A stretch of 64,000 bases of DNA from Oscillospiraceae bacterium (GTDB lineage Bacteria > Bacillota > Clostridia > Oscillospirales > Oscillospiraceae), in the NCBI GenBank assembly GCA_015067525.1, contig SVMH01000005.1:1-64000 (forward strand). Direction: 5' to 3'. Under the pieces are notes generated by a model, which saw only the letters and a program-made list of their open reading frames with translations, was not told the origin of the DNA and searched no databases. A program made the translations under genes and the position numbers. This document shows, piece after piece, positions 41,733-50,125 of this stretch (position 1 is the stretch's first letter; every line of letters starts with the position of its first letter).

Positions 41733-42904
41733 TCAACTGCCTGCGCGGCAGCGTCACCGTGCGGGTGGAGAGCGCCTATCCCGAGCGGGTGGTGAATTTG
41801 TGTGCTGCCCACGCCATCCCGTTCTGGGATCTTCGGTGGATCGACGGCGCTACATTTACCGTGCGCACCAGCTTCGGGGCGCTGCCGCGGCTGCAGGCCG
41901 TGACGCAGCAGGTGGACTGCAGTGTCACGGTGGTGCGCCGGACCGGATTGCCGGTGCTGCTGCTGTCGCTGCGGCGCAGATACGTCCTTCTGGCGGGGGC
42001 GGCTCTTTTGCTGCTGTTTCTCTTCGGGGGAAATCTGTTCATCTGGGATTTTCAGGTCACCGGTAACGAAACGGTGCCTACAGAGACCATTCTGCGCACG
42101 CTGGAGGAATACGGCATCACCGTGGGGACCTTCAGCATGTATATCGATCAGGAGGCCATGCGCAACCACGTGCTGCTGGAACTGCCGGACGTTTCGTGGC
42201 TGGTGGTGAATGTGAAGGGCTGTACCGCCCATGTGCAGGTGGTGGAGCGCAAGCGTCCGCCTCAGATCGTGCAGGAGGACGAGATCACCAACGTGGTGGC
42301 GCTGCGCTCCGGCCTTGTCACGCGGGTAGAGCCGCTGGACGGCAAGGCTCAGGTGGCGCAGGGCAGCACCGTGACCGAGGGCCAGCTGCTGATCTCCGGC
42401 GTGGTGGACTCCACCCGCACCGGTGTGCGTCTGGTGCACGGTATGGGGCGGGTCTGGGCCCGCACGTGGTATGATATTTCGGTGCTGGTGCCGCTGCAGC
42501 AGGAGCAAAAGACCCAGCAGACGGCCCAGACCACCCGTATTTGGCTGGATCTGGGCAAAAAGCAAATAAAATTATACGCAAAGGGTAGCATGTTGGGGCC
42601 TGATTGTGATAAAATACTTCATTATGGAGCAGTATGCCTGCCCGGCGGATTCCGATTGCCCATCACCGTAGTGACCGAGCAGACGGTGCGCTGCACCACC
42701 GCCGTGACGCAGCGCACGGAGGAAGAAGCGCAGGCCGAAGGCGAGGCGCAGCTGCTGCAGCTGCTGGAGAGCCAGATGACGGAGGACGGCACCGTTACCG
42801 CCACCCGGTTTTCCACAGCGCGGAAGGGGAACTACCTGCTGGTCACACTGTGGGCCGAGTGCCACGAGCAGATCGGACAGCAGGTGGTGCTGCCCCAGCC
42901 GTAG
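41717..42904 (+). CDS. yqfD: Sporulation protein YqfD
   Basis: 395 aa, membrane protein with a single internal transmembrane segment (about residues 90-112, YVLLAGAALLLLFLFGGNLFIW) after a cytoplasmic N-domain, and a large extracytoplasmic domain (FQVTGNETVPTETILRTLEEYGI onward). Required for efficient sporulation in Bacillus subtilis where it belongs to the sigma-E regulon. Strongly coupled to yqfC by overlap; phoH follows 27 bp later. Confidence 0.88.
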   Translation: MYRKMINCLRGSVTVRVESAYPERVVNLCAAHAIPFWDLRWIDGATFTVRTSFGALPRLQAVTQQVDCSVTVVRRTGLPVLLLSLRRRYVLLAGAALLLLFLFGGNLFIWDFQVTGNETVPTETILRTLEEYGITVGTFSMYIDQEAMRNHVLLELPDVSWLVVNVKGCTAHVQVVERKRPPQIVQEDEITNVVALRSGLVTRVEPLDGKAQVAQGSTVTEGQLLISGVVDSTRTGVRLVHGMGRVWARTWYDISVLVPLQQEQKTQQTAQTTRIWLDLGKKQIKLYAKGSMLGPDCDKILHYGAVCLPGGFRLPITVVTEQTVRCTTAVTQRTEEEAQAEGEAQLLQLLESQMTEDGTVTATRFSTARKGNYLLVTLWAECHEQIGQQVVLPQP

Positions 42905-42931
42905 ATTTCACGCAAGAGAGAAGGATGCTAC

Positions 42932-43900
42932 ATGGAACAGCGCATCAGTTTGGAACGTATGGAGGAAGCCATCAATCTGTTTGGTTCCTTTGATGAGAAT
43001 ATCCGCCTGCTGGAGTCGGAGCTGCACGTCACCGTGGTGAGCCGCGGCGGTGAGCTGTGCATCTCCGGCGACGTGGAAAATGTGATGCTGGCCACCAAGG
43101 CGGTGGAGGCTCTGCTGACCCTCAGCGCAAAGGGTGAGGTCATCAACGCCCAGCACGTGCGCTATGTCATCGGCCTGTGCCGCAGCGGTCAGAGCGAGCG
43201 GGTGGCGGAACTGACGCAGGATGTGATCTGCATTACCTCCAAGGGCCGCCCCGTCAAGCCCAAGACCATCGGCCAGAAGCAGTATGTGGACAGCGTCATG
43301 CAAAACACGGTCACCATTGGCGTAGGCCCTGCCGGTACGGGTAAAACGTATCTGGCGGTGGCGGCGGCGGTGGCCGCCTTCCGGGACAAGCAGATCAACC
43401 GCATCATCCTCACCCGTCCTGCGGTGGAGGCCGGTGAGCGGCTGGGCTTCCTGCCCGGCGACCTGCAGAGCAAGGTGGACCCTTACCTGCGGCCGCTGTA
43501 CGACGCCCTTTTTGACATGCTGGGTGCCGAGACGTACCAGAAGTATCTGGAGCGGGGCAACATTGAGGTGGCGCCCCTTGCCTATATGCGCGGCCGCACC
43601 CTGGACGACAGCTTCATCATCCTCGATGAAGCCCAGAACACCAGCCGCGAGCAGATGAAGATGTTCCTCACCCGTATGGGCTTTGGCTCCAAGGTGGTCA
43701 TCACCGGCGACATTACCCAGATCGACCTGCCCGGGGACAAGCCCAGCGGCCTCAAGGAGGCCATGAAGGTGCTGCAGGGCGTGGAAGGCGTAGGTATTTG
43801 CCAGCTCAGCCAGCAGGACGTGGTGCGCCACGTCATGGTGCAGCGCATCATCGAGGCCTATGCCAAGTATGAAGACCGCAGGGGAGGCACAAAGAAATGA
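42932..43900 (+). CDS. phoH: PhoH family ATPase
   Basis: 322-aa cytoplasmic P-loop protein. Walker [12 protein letters not shown] (about residue 135), Walker [11 protein letters not shown] and [18 protein letters not shown] sensor region. The N-terminal part holds the KH/R3H-like segment [20 protein letters not shown]. It is associated with RNA metabolism together with YbeY. The ybeY ATG overlaps its stop (ATGA). Confidence 0.95.
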   Translation: MEQRISLERMEEAINLFGSFDENIRLLESELHVTVVSRGGELCISGDVENVMLATKAVEALLTLSAKGEVINAQHVRYVIGLCRSGQSERVAELTQDVICITSKGRPVKPKTIGQKQYVDSVMQNTVTIGVGPAGTGKTYLAVAAAVAAFRDKQINRIILTRPAVEAGERLGFLPGDLQSKVDPYLRPLYDALFDMLGAETYQKYLERGNIEVAPLAYMRGRTLDDSFIILDEAQNTSREQMKMFLTRMGFGSKVVITGDITQIDLPGDKPSGLKEAMKVLQGVEGVGICQLSQQDVVRHVMVQRIIEAYAKYEDRRGGTKK

Positions 43901-44385
43901 GCCATAAGATTTCCGTGACCGGCGAGAAAAAGGGTATCAACAACCCCACCCTCGCGGCGCTGCTGCGCCGCACCGTGAAGGCGGCACTGGCTGCCGAAGG
44001 TGTGGAGTGCGACTGCGAGGTCAACATCCTGCTGACCGATGACGAGGGCATTCGGGAAGTGAATCGGGACATGCGGGATATCGACCGTGCCACCGATGTG
44101 CTCAGCTTCCCTATGTTTGACCTTGTGCCCGGCGAGCATCCCGACGAGATGGACGCCGATCCCGCTACCGGCCTTGTGCCGCTGGGCGATATGTGCATCA
44201 GCGTGGAGCGTGCCCGCGCGCAGGCCGAGGAATACGGCCACAGCTTTGAGCGGGAGATCTGCTACCTCTGCGTCCACTCGGTGCTGCACCTTCTGGGCTA
44301 TGACCATCTGGACGAGGGTGAGATGAAACGCCAGATGCGCGGAAGAGAAGAAGTCATTATGAGCCAGCTGAAGCTGGAACGATAA
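43897..44385 (+). CDS. ybeY: Endoribonuclease YbeY
   Basis: 162-aa zinc endoribonuclease for rRNA maturation and 70S quality control. Zinc motif HSVLHLLGYDHLDEGE (three His) with catalytic Arg region upstream, and the DVLSFPMFD strand typical of the family. Overlaps phoH by 4 bp and is followed by era; the usual dgkA and cdd genes between them in Bacillus are absent here. Confidence 0.95.
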   Translation: MSHKISVTGEKKGINNPTLAALLRRTVKAALAAEGVECDCEVNILLTDDEGIREVNRDMRDIDRATDVLSFPMFDLVPGEHPDEMDADPATGLVPLGDMCISVERARAQAEEYGHSFEREICYLCVHSVLHLLGYDHLDEGEMKRQMRGREEVIMSQLKLER

Positions 44386-44415
44386 AAATTGCTCAAAGAA
44401 AGTTGAGGATCACCT

Positions 44416-45318
44416 ATGAACAATATTACCAAAACCGCCATGATCACCGTCTGCGGCCGGCCCAACGTGGGCAAGTCCAGCCTGACCAACGCCCTGGTGG
44501 GCGAGAAGATCGCCATCGTGTCCAACAAGCCCCAGACCACCCGCAACCGCATTTACGGTGTGGTGAACCATGGCGACACCCAGTACGTGCTGCTGGATAC
44601 CCCGGGCCTGCACAAGCCCCGTTCCCGTCTGGGCGACTACATGGTCAAGGTGGTGCGCGAGAGTCTGGCCGATGTGGAGGCCGCTATGCTGCTGGTGGAG
44701 CCCATCGCCCACGTAGGCGAGCCGGAAAAGGTGCTCATCCAGCGCATTCAGGAAGAGGGTATCCCCGCGATTCTGTGCATCAACAAGGTGGACACGGTGG
44801 AAAAGAAGGAGACCCTGTTGGAAGTCATCGCCGCTTACAGCCAGTATTACGACGGCTTCGAGGCCATTATCCCCATCTCCGCCCGCACCGGCGACGGTCT
44901 GGAGGAGCTGATGGCGCAGCTGGCCAAGTACGCGCAGGAAGGCCCCCAGCTGTTCCCCGATGGCATGACCACCGATCAGCCCGACGCACAGGTCTGCGCC
45001 GAGATCGTGCGCGAGAAGATGCTGCACTGTCTCGACAAGGAGATCCCTCACGGCACCGCCGTGGAGGTGACCCGCTTCACCGAGCGTGACAGCGGCATCA
45101 TCGACCTCGACGTGACCATCTACTGCGAAAAGGCCAGCCACAAGGGCATTATCATCGGCAAGGGCGGCGAGATGATGAAGAAGATTTCCTCTCTGGCCCG
45201 CCGGGATATCGAGCGCTTCATGGGCACCAAGGTCTACATGGAGACCTGGGTGAAGGTGAAGGAAAATTGGCGCGATAACATGAATTTCATCAGAAGCCAG
45301 GGCTACGACGAGCAGTAA
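44416..45318 (+). CDS. era: GTPase Era
   Basis: 300-aa GTPase for 16S rRNA/30S assembly. G1 GRPNVGKSSL, effector TTRNRI, G3 DTPGLH, G4 NKVD, then the C-terminal KH domain with VTIYCEKASHKGIIIGKGGEMMKKI. In operon with phoH-ybeY and recO. Confidence 0.97.
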   Translation: MNNITKTAMITVCGRPNVGKSSLTNALVGEKIAIVSNKPQTTRNRIYGVVNHGDTQYVLLDTPGLHKPRSRLGDYMVKVVRESLADVEAAMLLVEPIAHVGEPEKVLIQRIQEEGIPAILCINKVDTVEKKETLLEVIAAYSQYYDGFEAIIPISARTGDGLEELMAQLAKYAQEGPQLFPDGMTTDQPDAQVCAEIVREKMLHCLDKEIPHGTAVEVTRFTERDSGIIDLDVTIYCEKASHKGIIIGKGGEMMKKISSLARRDIERFMGTKVYMETWVKVKENWRDNMNFIRSQGYDEQ

Positions 45319-45395
45319 TTTGCGCCATTGACGTCAACAATTCCCATCCATAACAGCCCTTTGCCGACGCAAGCTAACGGCAGGGAGGTGGCGTG

Positions 45396-45506
45396 ATGGA
45401 CAAGGAAGTTTACTGGCAGCTGTTTTGGGAAACGGGCGCGCCGGAGCTGTATCTGCTCTGCCGCAGCGCACAGGAGGACACCACATGCAAACAGGAAAAA
45501 TCGTGA
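45396..45506 (+). CDS. yqzL: YqzL-like small protein
   Basis: 36 aa beginning MDKEVYWQLFWETGAPELYL. The pattern W-x-x-F-x-x-T-G-x-x-x-x-Y-L-L matches YqzL, a tiny protein found just upstream of recO in Firmicutes. GGGAGGTGG site upstream. It overlaps the recO start by 22 bp, so its translation probably helps start recO. Too short for ordinary gene finders. Confidence 0.8.
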   Translation: MDKEVYWQLFWETGAPELYLLCRSAQEDTTCKQEKS

Positions 45507-46246
45507 CCTCCGGCATCGTGCTGCGGGAGACGGAAACCAAGGAGACGGACAAGATCCTGACGGTGCTGACGGCGGATCTGGGCAAGATCGCCGTCATTGC
45601 GCGGGGTGCGCGGCGCAAGAACAGCCGCATCGCCGCATCCAGTCAGCTGCTGGCCTACAGTGAGTTGACGCTCTACAAGCGCAACAACTGGTACATGCTG
45701 GATGAGGGCTCTACAAAGGAGCTTTTCAGCGGCGTGCGGCAGGATTTTGTACTGTTGAGCCTTGCGTCCTATTTTGCCGAGCTGACCGAGTCCCTCACCG
45801 ACGAGGGGGAGGCCCGTGAGGTGCTGCCGCTGCTCCTCAACGCCCTCTATGCCCTTGGTACGCTGAAAAAAGATCCGGTGCAGGTGAAGGCCGCCTTTGA
45901 GCTGCGGCTTTTGGCCCTCAGCGGCTTTGAACCGCTGGCGGATGGCTGCGCCGTGTGTGGCTGTCCTGAGCCGGAGTCCCCCATGCTGGATGTGGTGCGG
46001 GGCATCGTCCACTGCGGCGCGTGCAAGGAGCCGGGCGGACTGTCCCTGCCGCTGACGAACGATGCGCTGGCGGCGCTGCAGCACATCATCTACTGCCCGC
46101 CCAAGAAGCTCTACAGCTTCACGCTGGACGCACCGCAGCTGCGCATTCTGGGCCAAGCGGCGGAGGCCTTCGTGGCCGCCCAGCTGGAGCGGGGCTTCCG
46201 TACATTGGATTACTATAAGGCCATCCTGCCAAGGGACGGCGTGTGA
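45485..46246 (+). CDS. recO: DNA repair protein RecO
   Basis: 253 aa. N-terminal OB fold (KIVTSGIVLRETETKETDKILTVLT, YSELTLYKRNNWYML), helical domain and C-terminal zinc site with CAVCG and HCGACKE. Loads RecA on SSB-coated DNA in recombination repair with RecR. ATG 45485 lies inside yqzL; a frame to 45425 is open but lacks a site. mutS2 follows within 15 bp. Confidence 0.94.
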   Translation: MQTGKIVTSGIVLRETETKETDKILTVLTADLGKIAVIARGARRKNSRIAASSQLLAYSELTLYKRNNWYMLDEGSTKELFSGVRQDFVLLSLASYFAELTESLTDEGEAREVLPLLLNALYALGTLKKDPVQVKAAFELRLLALSGFEPLADGCAVCGCPEPESPMLDVVRGIVHCGACKEPGGLSLPLTNDALAALQHIIYCPPKKLYSFTLDAPQLRILGQAAEAFVAAQLERGFRTLDYYKAILPRDGV

Positions 46247-46260
46247 GAAAAGAGTTACTT

Positions 46261-48654
46261 ATGAGTGAAATGTTTGAAAAATCCATCCGCACGCTGGAGC
46301 TTCCCGCGGTGCTGGAGATGCTGAGCCACAAGGCGGTCAGCGACGCGGCCAAGGAGCGCTGCCTGCGCCTTGCCCCCAGCACCGATGTGGAGGAAGTGAC
46401 GCTGCTTTTGAGCCAGACCGATGCGGCCAAGGAGCGGCTGGGTCTCCACGGCAGCCCCTCTTTCTCCGGTGTGAAGGATGTGGCGCCGGCCTTAAGCCGC
46501 GCCGATCACGGCGGCATGCTGAACACCCGGGAATTGCTGGATATTGCCGGCGTGCTGACGGCCAGCCGCCGCGTCTATGAATACGACCTGGACCGCAAGG
46601 GCGAGCCTACGGCTATTGACCAGCTGTTTGCCTCCCTTCATACCAACAAATTTCTGGAGGAGAAGATCCGCTCCGCCATTTTGGACGAAGAGACCATCGC
46701 CGACAGCGCCAGCGCTGAACTGGCCGATATCCGCCGCAAGATGCGCATTGCCGCGGCTAAGGGTCGGCAGATTTTGCAGAAGATCATCGCTTCCCCCTCC
46801 TACGCCAAGGTGCTGCAGGAGGCTCTCATCACCCAGCGCGACGGACGCTTCGTGGTGCCGGTGAAGGCGGAGTACAAGGGAAGTCTCCCCGGCCTTGTCC
46901 ACGATATTTCCTCCTCCGGCGCCACCCTCTTTGTGGAGCCCATGGGCGTGGTGCAGGCCAACAACGAGCTGCGGGAGCTGCAGGCCAAGGAGGAAAAGGA
47001 GATCGACCGCATCCTCAGCCAGCTCTCCGCCGACTGCGCCATGCAGATGAGCAATATTCTGTGGGACTACGACATTTTGGTGCACCTTGATGTGATCTTC
47101 GCCCGGGCGCAGCTGAGCTATCAGATGAACGCCGCAAGGCCTGAGGTGCGTAAACGCGGCGGCGTGGTGCTGCGCCGCGCCCGCCATCCGCTGCTGGACA
47201 GCGCGAAAGCCGTGCCCATCACGGTGGATCTGGGTGAGAGTTTTGACACGCTGGTCATCACCGGCCCTAACACCGGCGGTAAGACGGTGACGCTCAAGAC
47301 GCTGGGCCTTTTGTGCCTGATGGCCCAGTGCGGCCTCCACATCCCCGCCGATGACGGCAGCGCCGTGCGGGTATTTGAACGGGTGCTGGCCGACGTGGGC
47401 GACGAGCAGAGCATCGAGCAGAGCCTTTCCACCTTCTCGGCCCACATGTCCAACACGGTGCAGATCCTTCGGGAGGCAGACGAGGACAGCCTCATCCTCT
47501 TTGACGAGCTGGGCGCCGGTACCGACCCCATCGAGGGCGCGGCGCTGGCCATTGCCATCATTCAGCACGCCCGCAGCTGCGGCGCGCTGACGGCGGCCAC
47601 CACCCACTACGCTGAGCTCAAGACCTTCGCCATGACCACGGCGGGGGTGGAGAACGCCAGCTGTGAGTTCGATGTGCAGACCCTGCGGCCCACTTACCGC
47701 CTGCTGATCGGCATTCCCGGCAAGTCCAACGCCTTTGCCATCTCCCGCCGTCTGGGCCTTCCCGAGGAGGTCATTCAGGCGGCCAAGAACCAGATGGACA
47801 GCGAGTCCGTGCGCTTTGAGGACGTGCTGGCTCAGCTGGAGGAGAAGCGTCAGCATCTGGAAAAGGCGCAGACCGAGGCCGACCGCCTGTGGCGTCAGCG
47901 GGAGGAGGACGCCCGCAAGGCCCGCACCTTCCGCGAGCAGATGGAAAAAGCCAAGGACAATGCCAAGAGCCGCGGCGAGGCCGAGGCCAAGCGCATTATC
48001 CGCGAGGCAACCCAGCGCTCCGAGGCCATCTTTGCCGAGCTGGACGCCCTGCGGAAAGAGCAGCAGCGGCAGCTGAGCCATCAGGCCATCAACGACGCCA
48101 AGGCCTCCGTGCGCCACAGCCTGCGCGAGGCCGAAGACCTGCTGCACAGCCGGGAGGAGACGGAAGATCCCACCCTAACTCCCAGCCGCCCCTTCGAGGT
48201 GGGCGACCTGGTGGAGATCCCGGGCGTGAAGATGGCGGCCACAGTGCTCTCCGTCAACGGCGACGGGACGCTGCTGCTGCAGGCCGGCAAGATGAAGATG
48301 ACCACCAAGGCCGCTCAGGTGCGCCTTCTGGATACGGCGGAGGCCCAGCAGAAGAAAAAGCAGATGTCGCCCAAGGCTGCTGCGTCTCCCACGGTGCGCA
48401 TTGCTGCCCGCGCCGCCTCGGAGCTGGACATCCGCGGCTACGAGACGCTGGAGGCCGAGAGCATCGTGGAAAACTACATCGACAGCGCCGTGATGGCGAA
48501 GCTGGGCACCGTGACCATCATCCACGGCAAGGGCACCGGTGCGCTGCGCAAGGCGGTGCACGAGATGCTTAAGCGCAACCGCGCCGTCAAGAGCTTCCGT
48601 CTGGGCCACTATGGCGAGGGCGAAGCCGGCGTAACGGTGGTAGAGCTGAAATAA
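46261..48654 (+). CDS. mutS2: Endonuclease MutS2
   Basis: 797 aa. MutS core/clamp region, ATPase with GPNTGGKTVTLKTLGLL (Walker A) and SLILFDELGAGTDP (Walker B), a coiled-coil linker (about residues 520-620, EEKRQHLEKAQTEADRLW...), KOW-like segment, and a C-terminal Smr nuclease domain with LDIRGYETLEAE and IHGKGTGALRKAV. Lacks the mismatch-binding N-domain of MutS1; in Gram-positive bacteria it acts on recombination intermediates or collided ribosomes. A GTG at 46243 is an alternative start; the MSEMF start fits the family better. Confidence 0.95.
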   Translation: MSEMFEKSIRTLELPAVLEMLSHKAVSDAAKERCLRLAPSTDVEEVTLLLSQTDAAKERLGLHGSPSFSGVKDVAPALSRADHGGMLNTRELLDIAGVLTASRRVYEYDLDRKGEPTAIDQLFASLHTNKFLEEKIRSAILDEETIADSASAELADIRRKMRIAAAKGRQILQKIIASPSYAKVLQEALITQRDGRFVVPVKAEYKGSLPGLVHDISSSGATLFVEPMGVVQANNELRELQAKEEKEIDRILSQLSADCAMQMSNILWDYDILVHLDVIFARAQLSYQMNAARPEVRKRGGVVLRRARHPLLDSAKAVPITVDLGESFDTLVITGPNTGGKTVTLKTLGLLCLMAQCGLHIPADDGSAVRVFERVLADVGDEQSIEQSLSTFSAHMSNTVQILREADEDSLILFDELGAGTDPIEGAALAIAIIQHARSCGALTAATTHYAELKTFAMTTAGVENASCEFDVQTLRPTYRLLIGIPGKSNAFAISRRLGLPEEVIQAAKNQMDSESVRFEDVLAQLEEKRQHLEKAQTEADRLWRQREEDARKARTFREQMEKAKDNAKSRGEAEAKRIIREATQRSEAIFAELDALRKEQQRQLSHQAINDAKASVRHSLREAEDLLHSREETEDPTLTPSRPFEVGDLVEIPGVKMAATVLSVNGDGTLLLQAGKMKMTTKAAQVRLLDTAEAQQKKKQMSPKAAASPTVRIAARAASELDIRGYETLEAESIVENYIDSAVMAKLGTVTIIHGKGTGALRKAVHEMLKRNRAVKSFRLGHYGEGEAGVTVVELK

Positions 48655-48732
48655 ACGGCGGAACTTTGTGGCAAACGCCAAAAATTTGGGCGAATTCTAC
48701 GGGGTGACCCTAAAATTTCGTGGTTTTGGATA

Positions 48733-48762
48733 TTGCATTATCCTATCAAGATTCGGTATAAT
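48733..48762 (+). promoter_or_regulatory. Promoter of the HPr gene
   Basis: TTGCAT (48733-48738), 18-bp spacer, TATAAT (48757-48762). Confidence 0.75.
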
Positions 48763-48825
48763 AGAATCACCAAAAAGCTTTGGTCATTCATTGTGCAAAC
48801 GCTGATGATAAAGGAGATTGATTCG

Positions 48826-49089
48826 ATGTATACTCAGGAAATCACCGTTAAGAACGAGGTCGGCCTGCACGCCCGCCCCGCAACGTATTTCATTCAGAAG
48901 GCCAACGAGTTCAAGAGCGGCATCTGGGTCGAGAAGGAAGAGCGTCGTGTCAACGCCAAGAGCCTGCTGGGCGTTCTGTCCCTGGGCATTGCCAAGGACA
49001 CCGTCATCACCCTGATCGCTGACGGCGCTGACGAGCAGGAAGCTGTCGCTGCCCTGGCTGATCTGATCGAGAACAACTTCGGCGAATAA
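48826..49089 (+). CDS. ptsH: Phosphocarrier protein HPr
   Basis: 87-aa sugar-phosphotransferase carrier. The EI-phosphorylated His is in VGLHARPATYF (about H15) and the regulatory Ser in NAKSLLGVLSLG (about S46), so it can take both signals (PTS phosphoryl and HPr kinase). The His separates it from Crh. Start 48826 after AAAGGAG. It is transcribed alone; no ptsI follows, so the rest of the PTS is elsewhere. Confidence 0.95.
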   Translation: MYTQEITVKNEVGLHARPATYFIQKANEFKSGIWVEKEERRVNAKSLLGVLSLGIAKDTVITLIADGADEQEAVAALADLIENNFGE

Positions 49090-49101
49090 TTTGACCAACA
49101 T

Positions 49102-49139
49102 AAAAAAACATCCGATGCGCAAGCATCGGATGTTTTTTT
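49102..49139. terminator. Bidirectional terminator
   Basis: AAAAAAACATCCGATGC, GCA, GCATCGGATGTTTTTTT (12-bp stem). Confidence 0.92.
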
Positions 49140-49141
49140 GC

Positions 49142-50125
49142 TTATCGGTCTGCTTCACCGCGGCGGGCCATTTCCAGCAGGATGCGGACGGCCTCCACGC
49201 CGTGCTTGCCCTGCGCCGTCTCGCCGGTGAGCATCAGGGCCGCCGCGCCGTCGAGACAGGCATTGTAGATGTCCGTCACCTCTGCCCGTGTGGGGACGGG
49301 GGCGTGGATCATGCTCTGGAGGAGGTGGGTCACCACCAGAAAGTCCTTCCCGGCTGCGCGGCAGATGGCGGCGATTTGCTTTTGTGCCCGGGGCAGGTCG
49401 CAAAGGGGCAGGTTGCTGCCCAAGTCTCCGCGGGCGATGGTCACCACGTCGCAAAGATCCAGCCATTCTCCAACGGTGGCCAGCCCATCCGCGTCCTCCA
49501 CCTTGGCAAAGATGGTCACATCCTCCAGATCGTGCTGCCGCAGCGCCTCACGCACCTGCAGCAAATCTTGGCGGCTGCGGACGAAGGGCTGCATCACCGC
49601 CGTAACGCCGTGGTCACGGGCTGCGGCCAGATCGTCGTGATCGGCCTGGGACACGGCAGGGCGGGGGATCTCCACGCCGGGGAGGGTGATGCTTTTGCGG
49701 CCTTCCAGCATGCCGCCGCGGATGCAGCGGCATACGGCCGTTTCGCCGTCGTGGGCTTCCACCACCAGCTCGATGGCGCCGTCGTCAATGAGCATCTGCT
49801 GCCCCGGCCGCAGGGCGGCGAGGATGTCGTCATCCAGCAGCGGCAGGCCCATCTTGCCGAAGCGGATGGTGTCACCGCTGCGCAGGATGAGGGGGCGGGT
49901 GAGATCGCCCAGCCGCAGCTCGCCGCCCCGCAGATCGATGATGAGCTCGGGTCGGACGCCTGCCGCCTCGCCGGCGGCGCGCAGGGCGTCGGTCCATTTT
50001 TTGCAGTCATCGAGGGTGCGGTGAGAGAGGTTCAGCCGGAAACCGGTGAGCCCCAAACGCAGCATGGCGCTGAGCGTTTCCACCTCGCAGCAGGCTGGGC
50101 CCAGCGTGGCATAAGTCTTGATCAT
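49142..50125 (-). CDS. Pyruvate kinase-like protein lacking the C-terminal domain
   Basis: 327 aa; it has only the A (barrel) and B domains of pyruvate kinase and stops where the roughly 130-150-aa regulatory C-domain would begin. Catalytic features remain: RLNLSH (R30, N32, S34), DLRGGELR in place of DTKGPEIR (D64, R71), K208 and E210 in AKVED, ARGDLG (D234), T266 in VVTHLLQSM, LTGETAQGK. B domain strand set IDDGAIELVV is present. ATP/PEP chemistry is thus plausible, allostery is not. Translationally coupled to uvrC (ATGA overlap). A second, complete pyruvate kinase is presumably elsewhere. Confidence 0.85.
   Translation of the reverse strand: MIKTYATLGPACCEVETLSAMLRLGLTGFRLNLSHRTLDDCKKWTDALRAAGEAAGVRPELIIDLRGGELRLGDLTRPLILRSGDTIRFGKMGLPLLDDDILAALRPGQQMLIDDGAIELVVEAHDGETAVCRCIRGGMLEGRKSITLPGVEIPRPAVSQADHDDLAAARDHGVTAVMQPFVRSRQDLLQVREALRQHDLEDVTIFAKVEDADGLATVGEWLDLCDVVTIARGDLGSNLPLCDLPRAQKQIAAICRAAGKDFLVVTHLLQSMIHAPVPTRAEVTDIYNACLDGAAALMLTGETAQGKHGVEAVRILLEMARRGEADR

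Noticed and set aside
46243-46260. GTG at 46243 as the mutS2 start
   Set aside because: It would add six residues not seen in the family; the ATG at 46261 fits better though its ribosome site is weak.
48655-48732. Non-coding RNA between mutS2 and the HPr gene
   Set aside because: No stable hairpin or promoter pair was found other than the HPr promoter itself.
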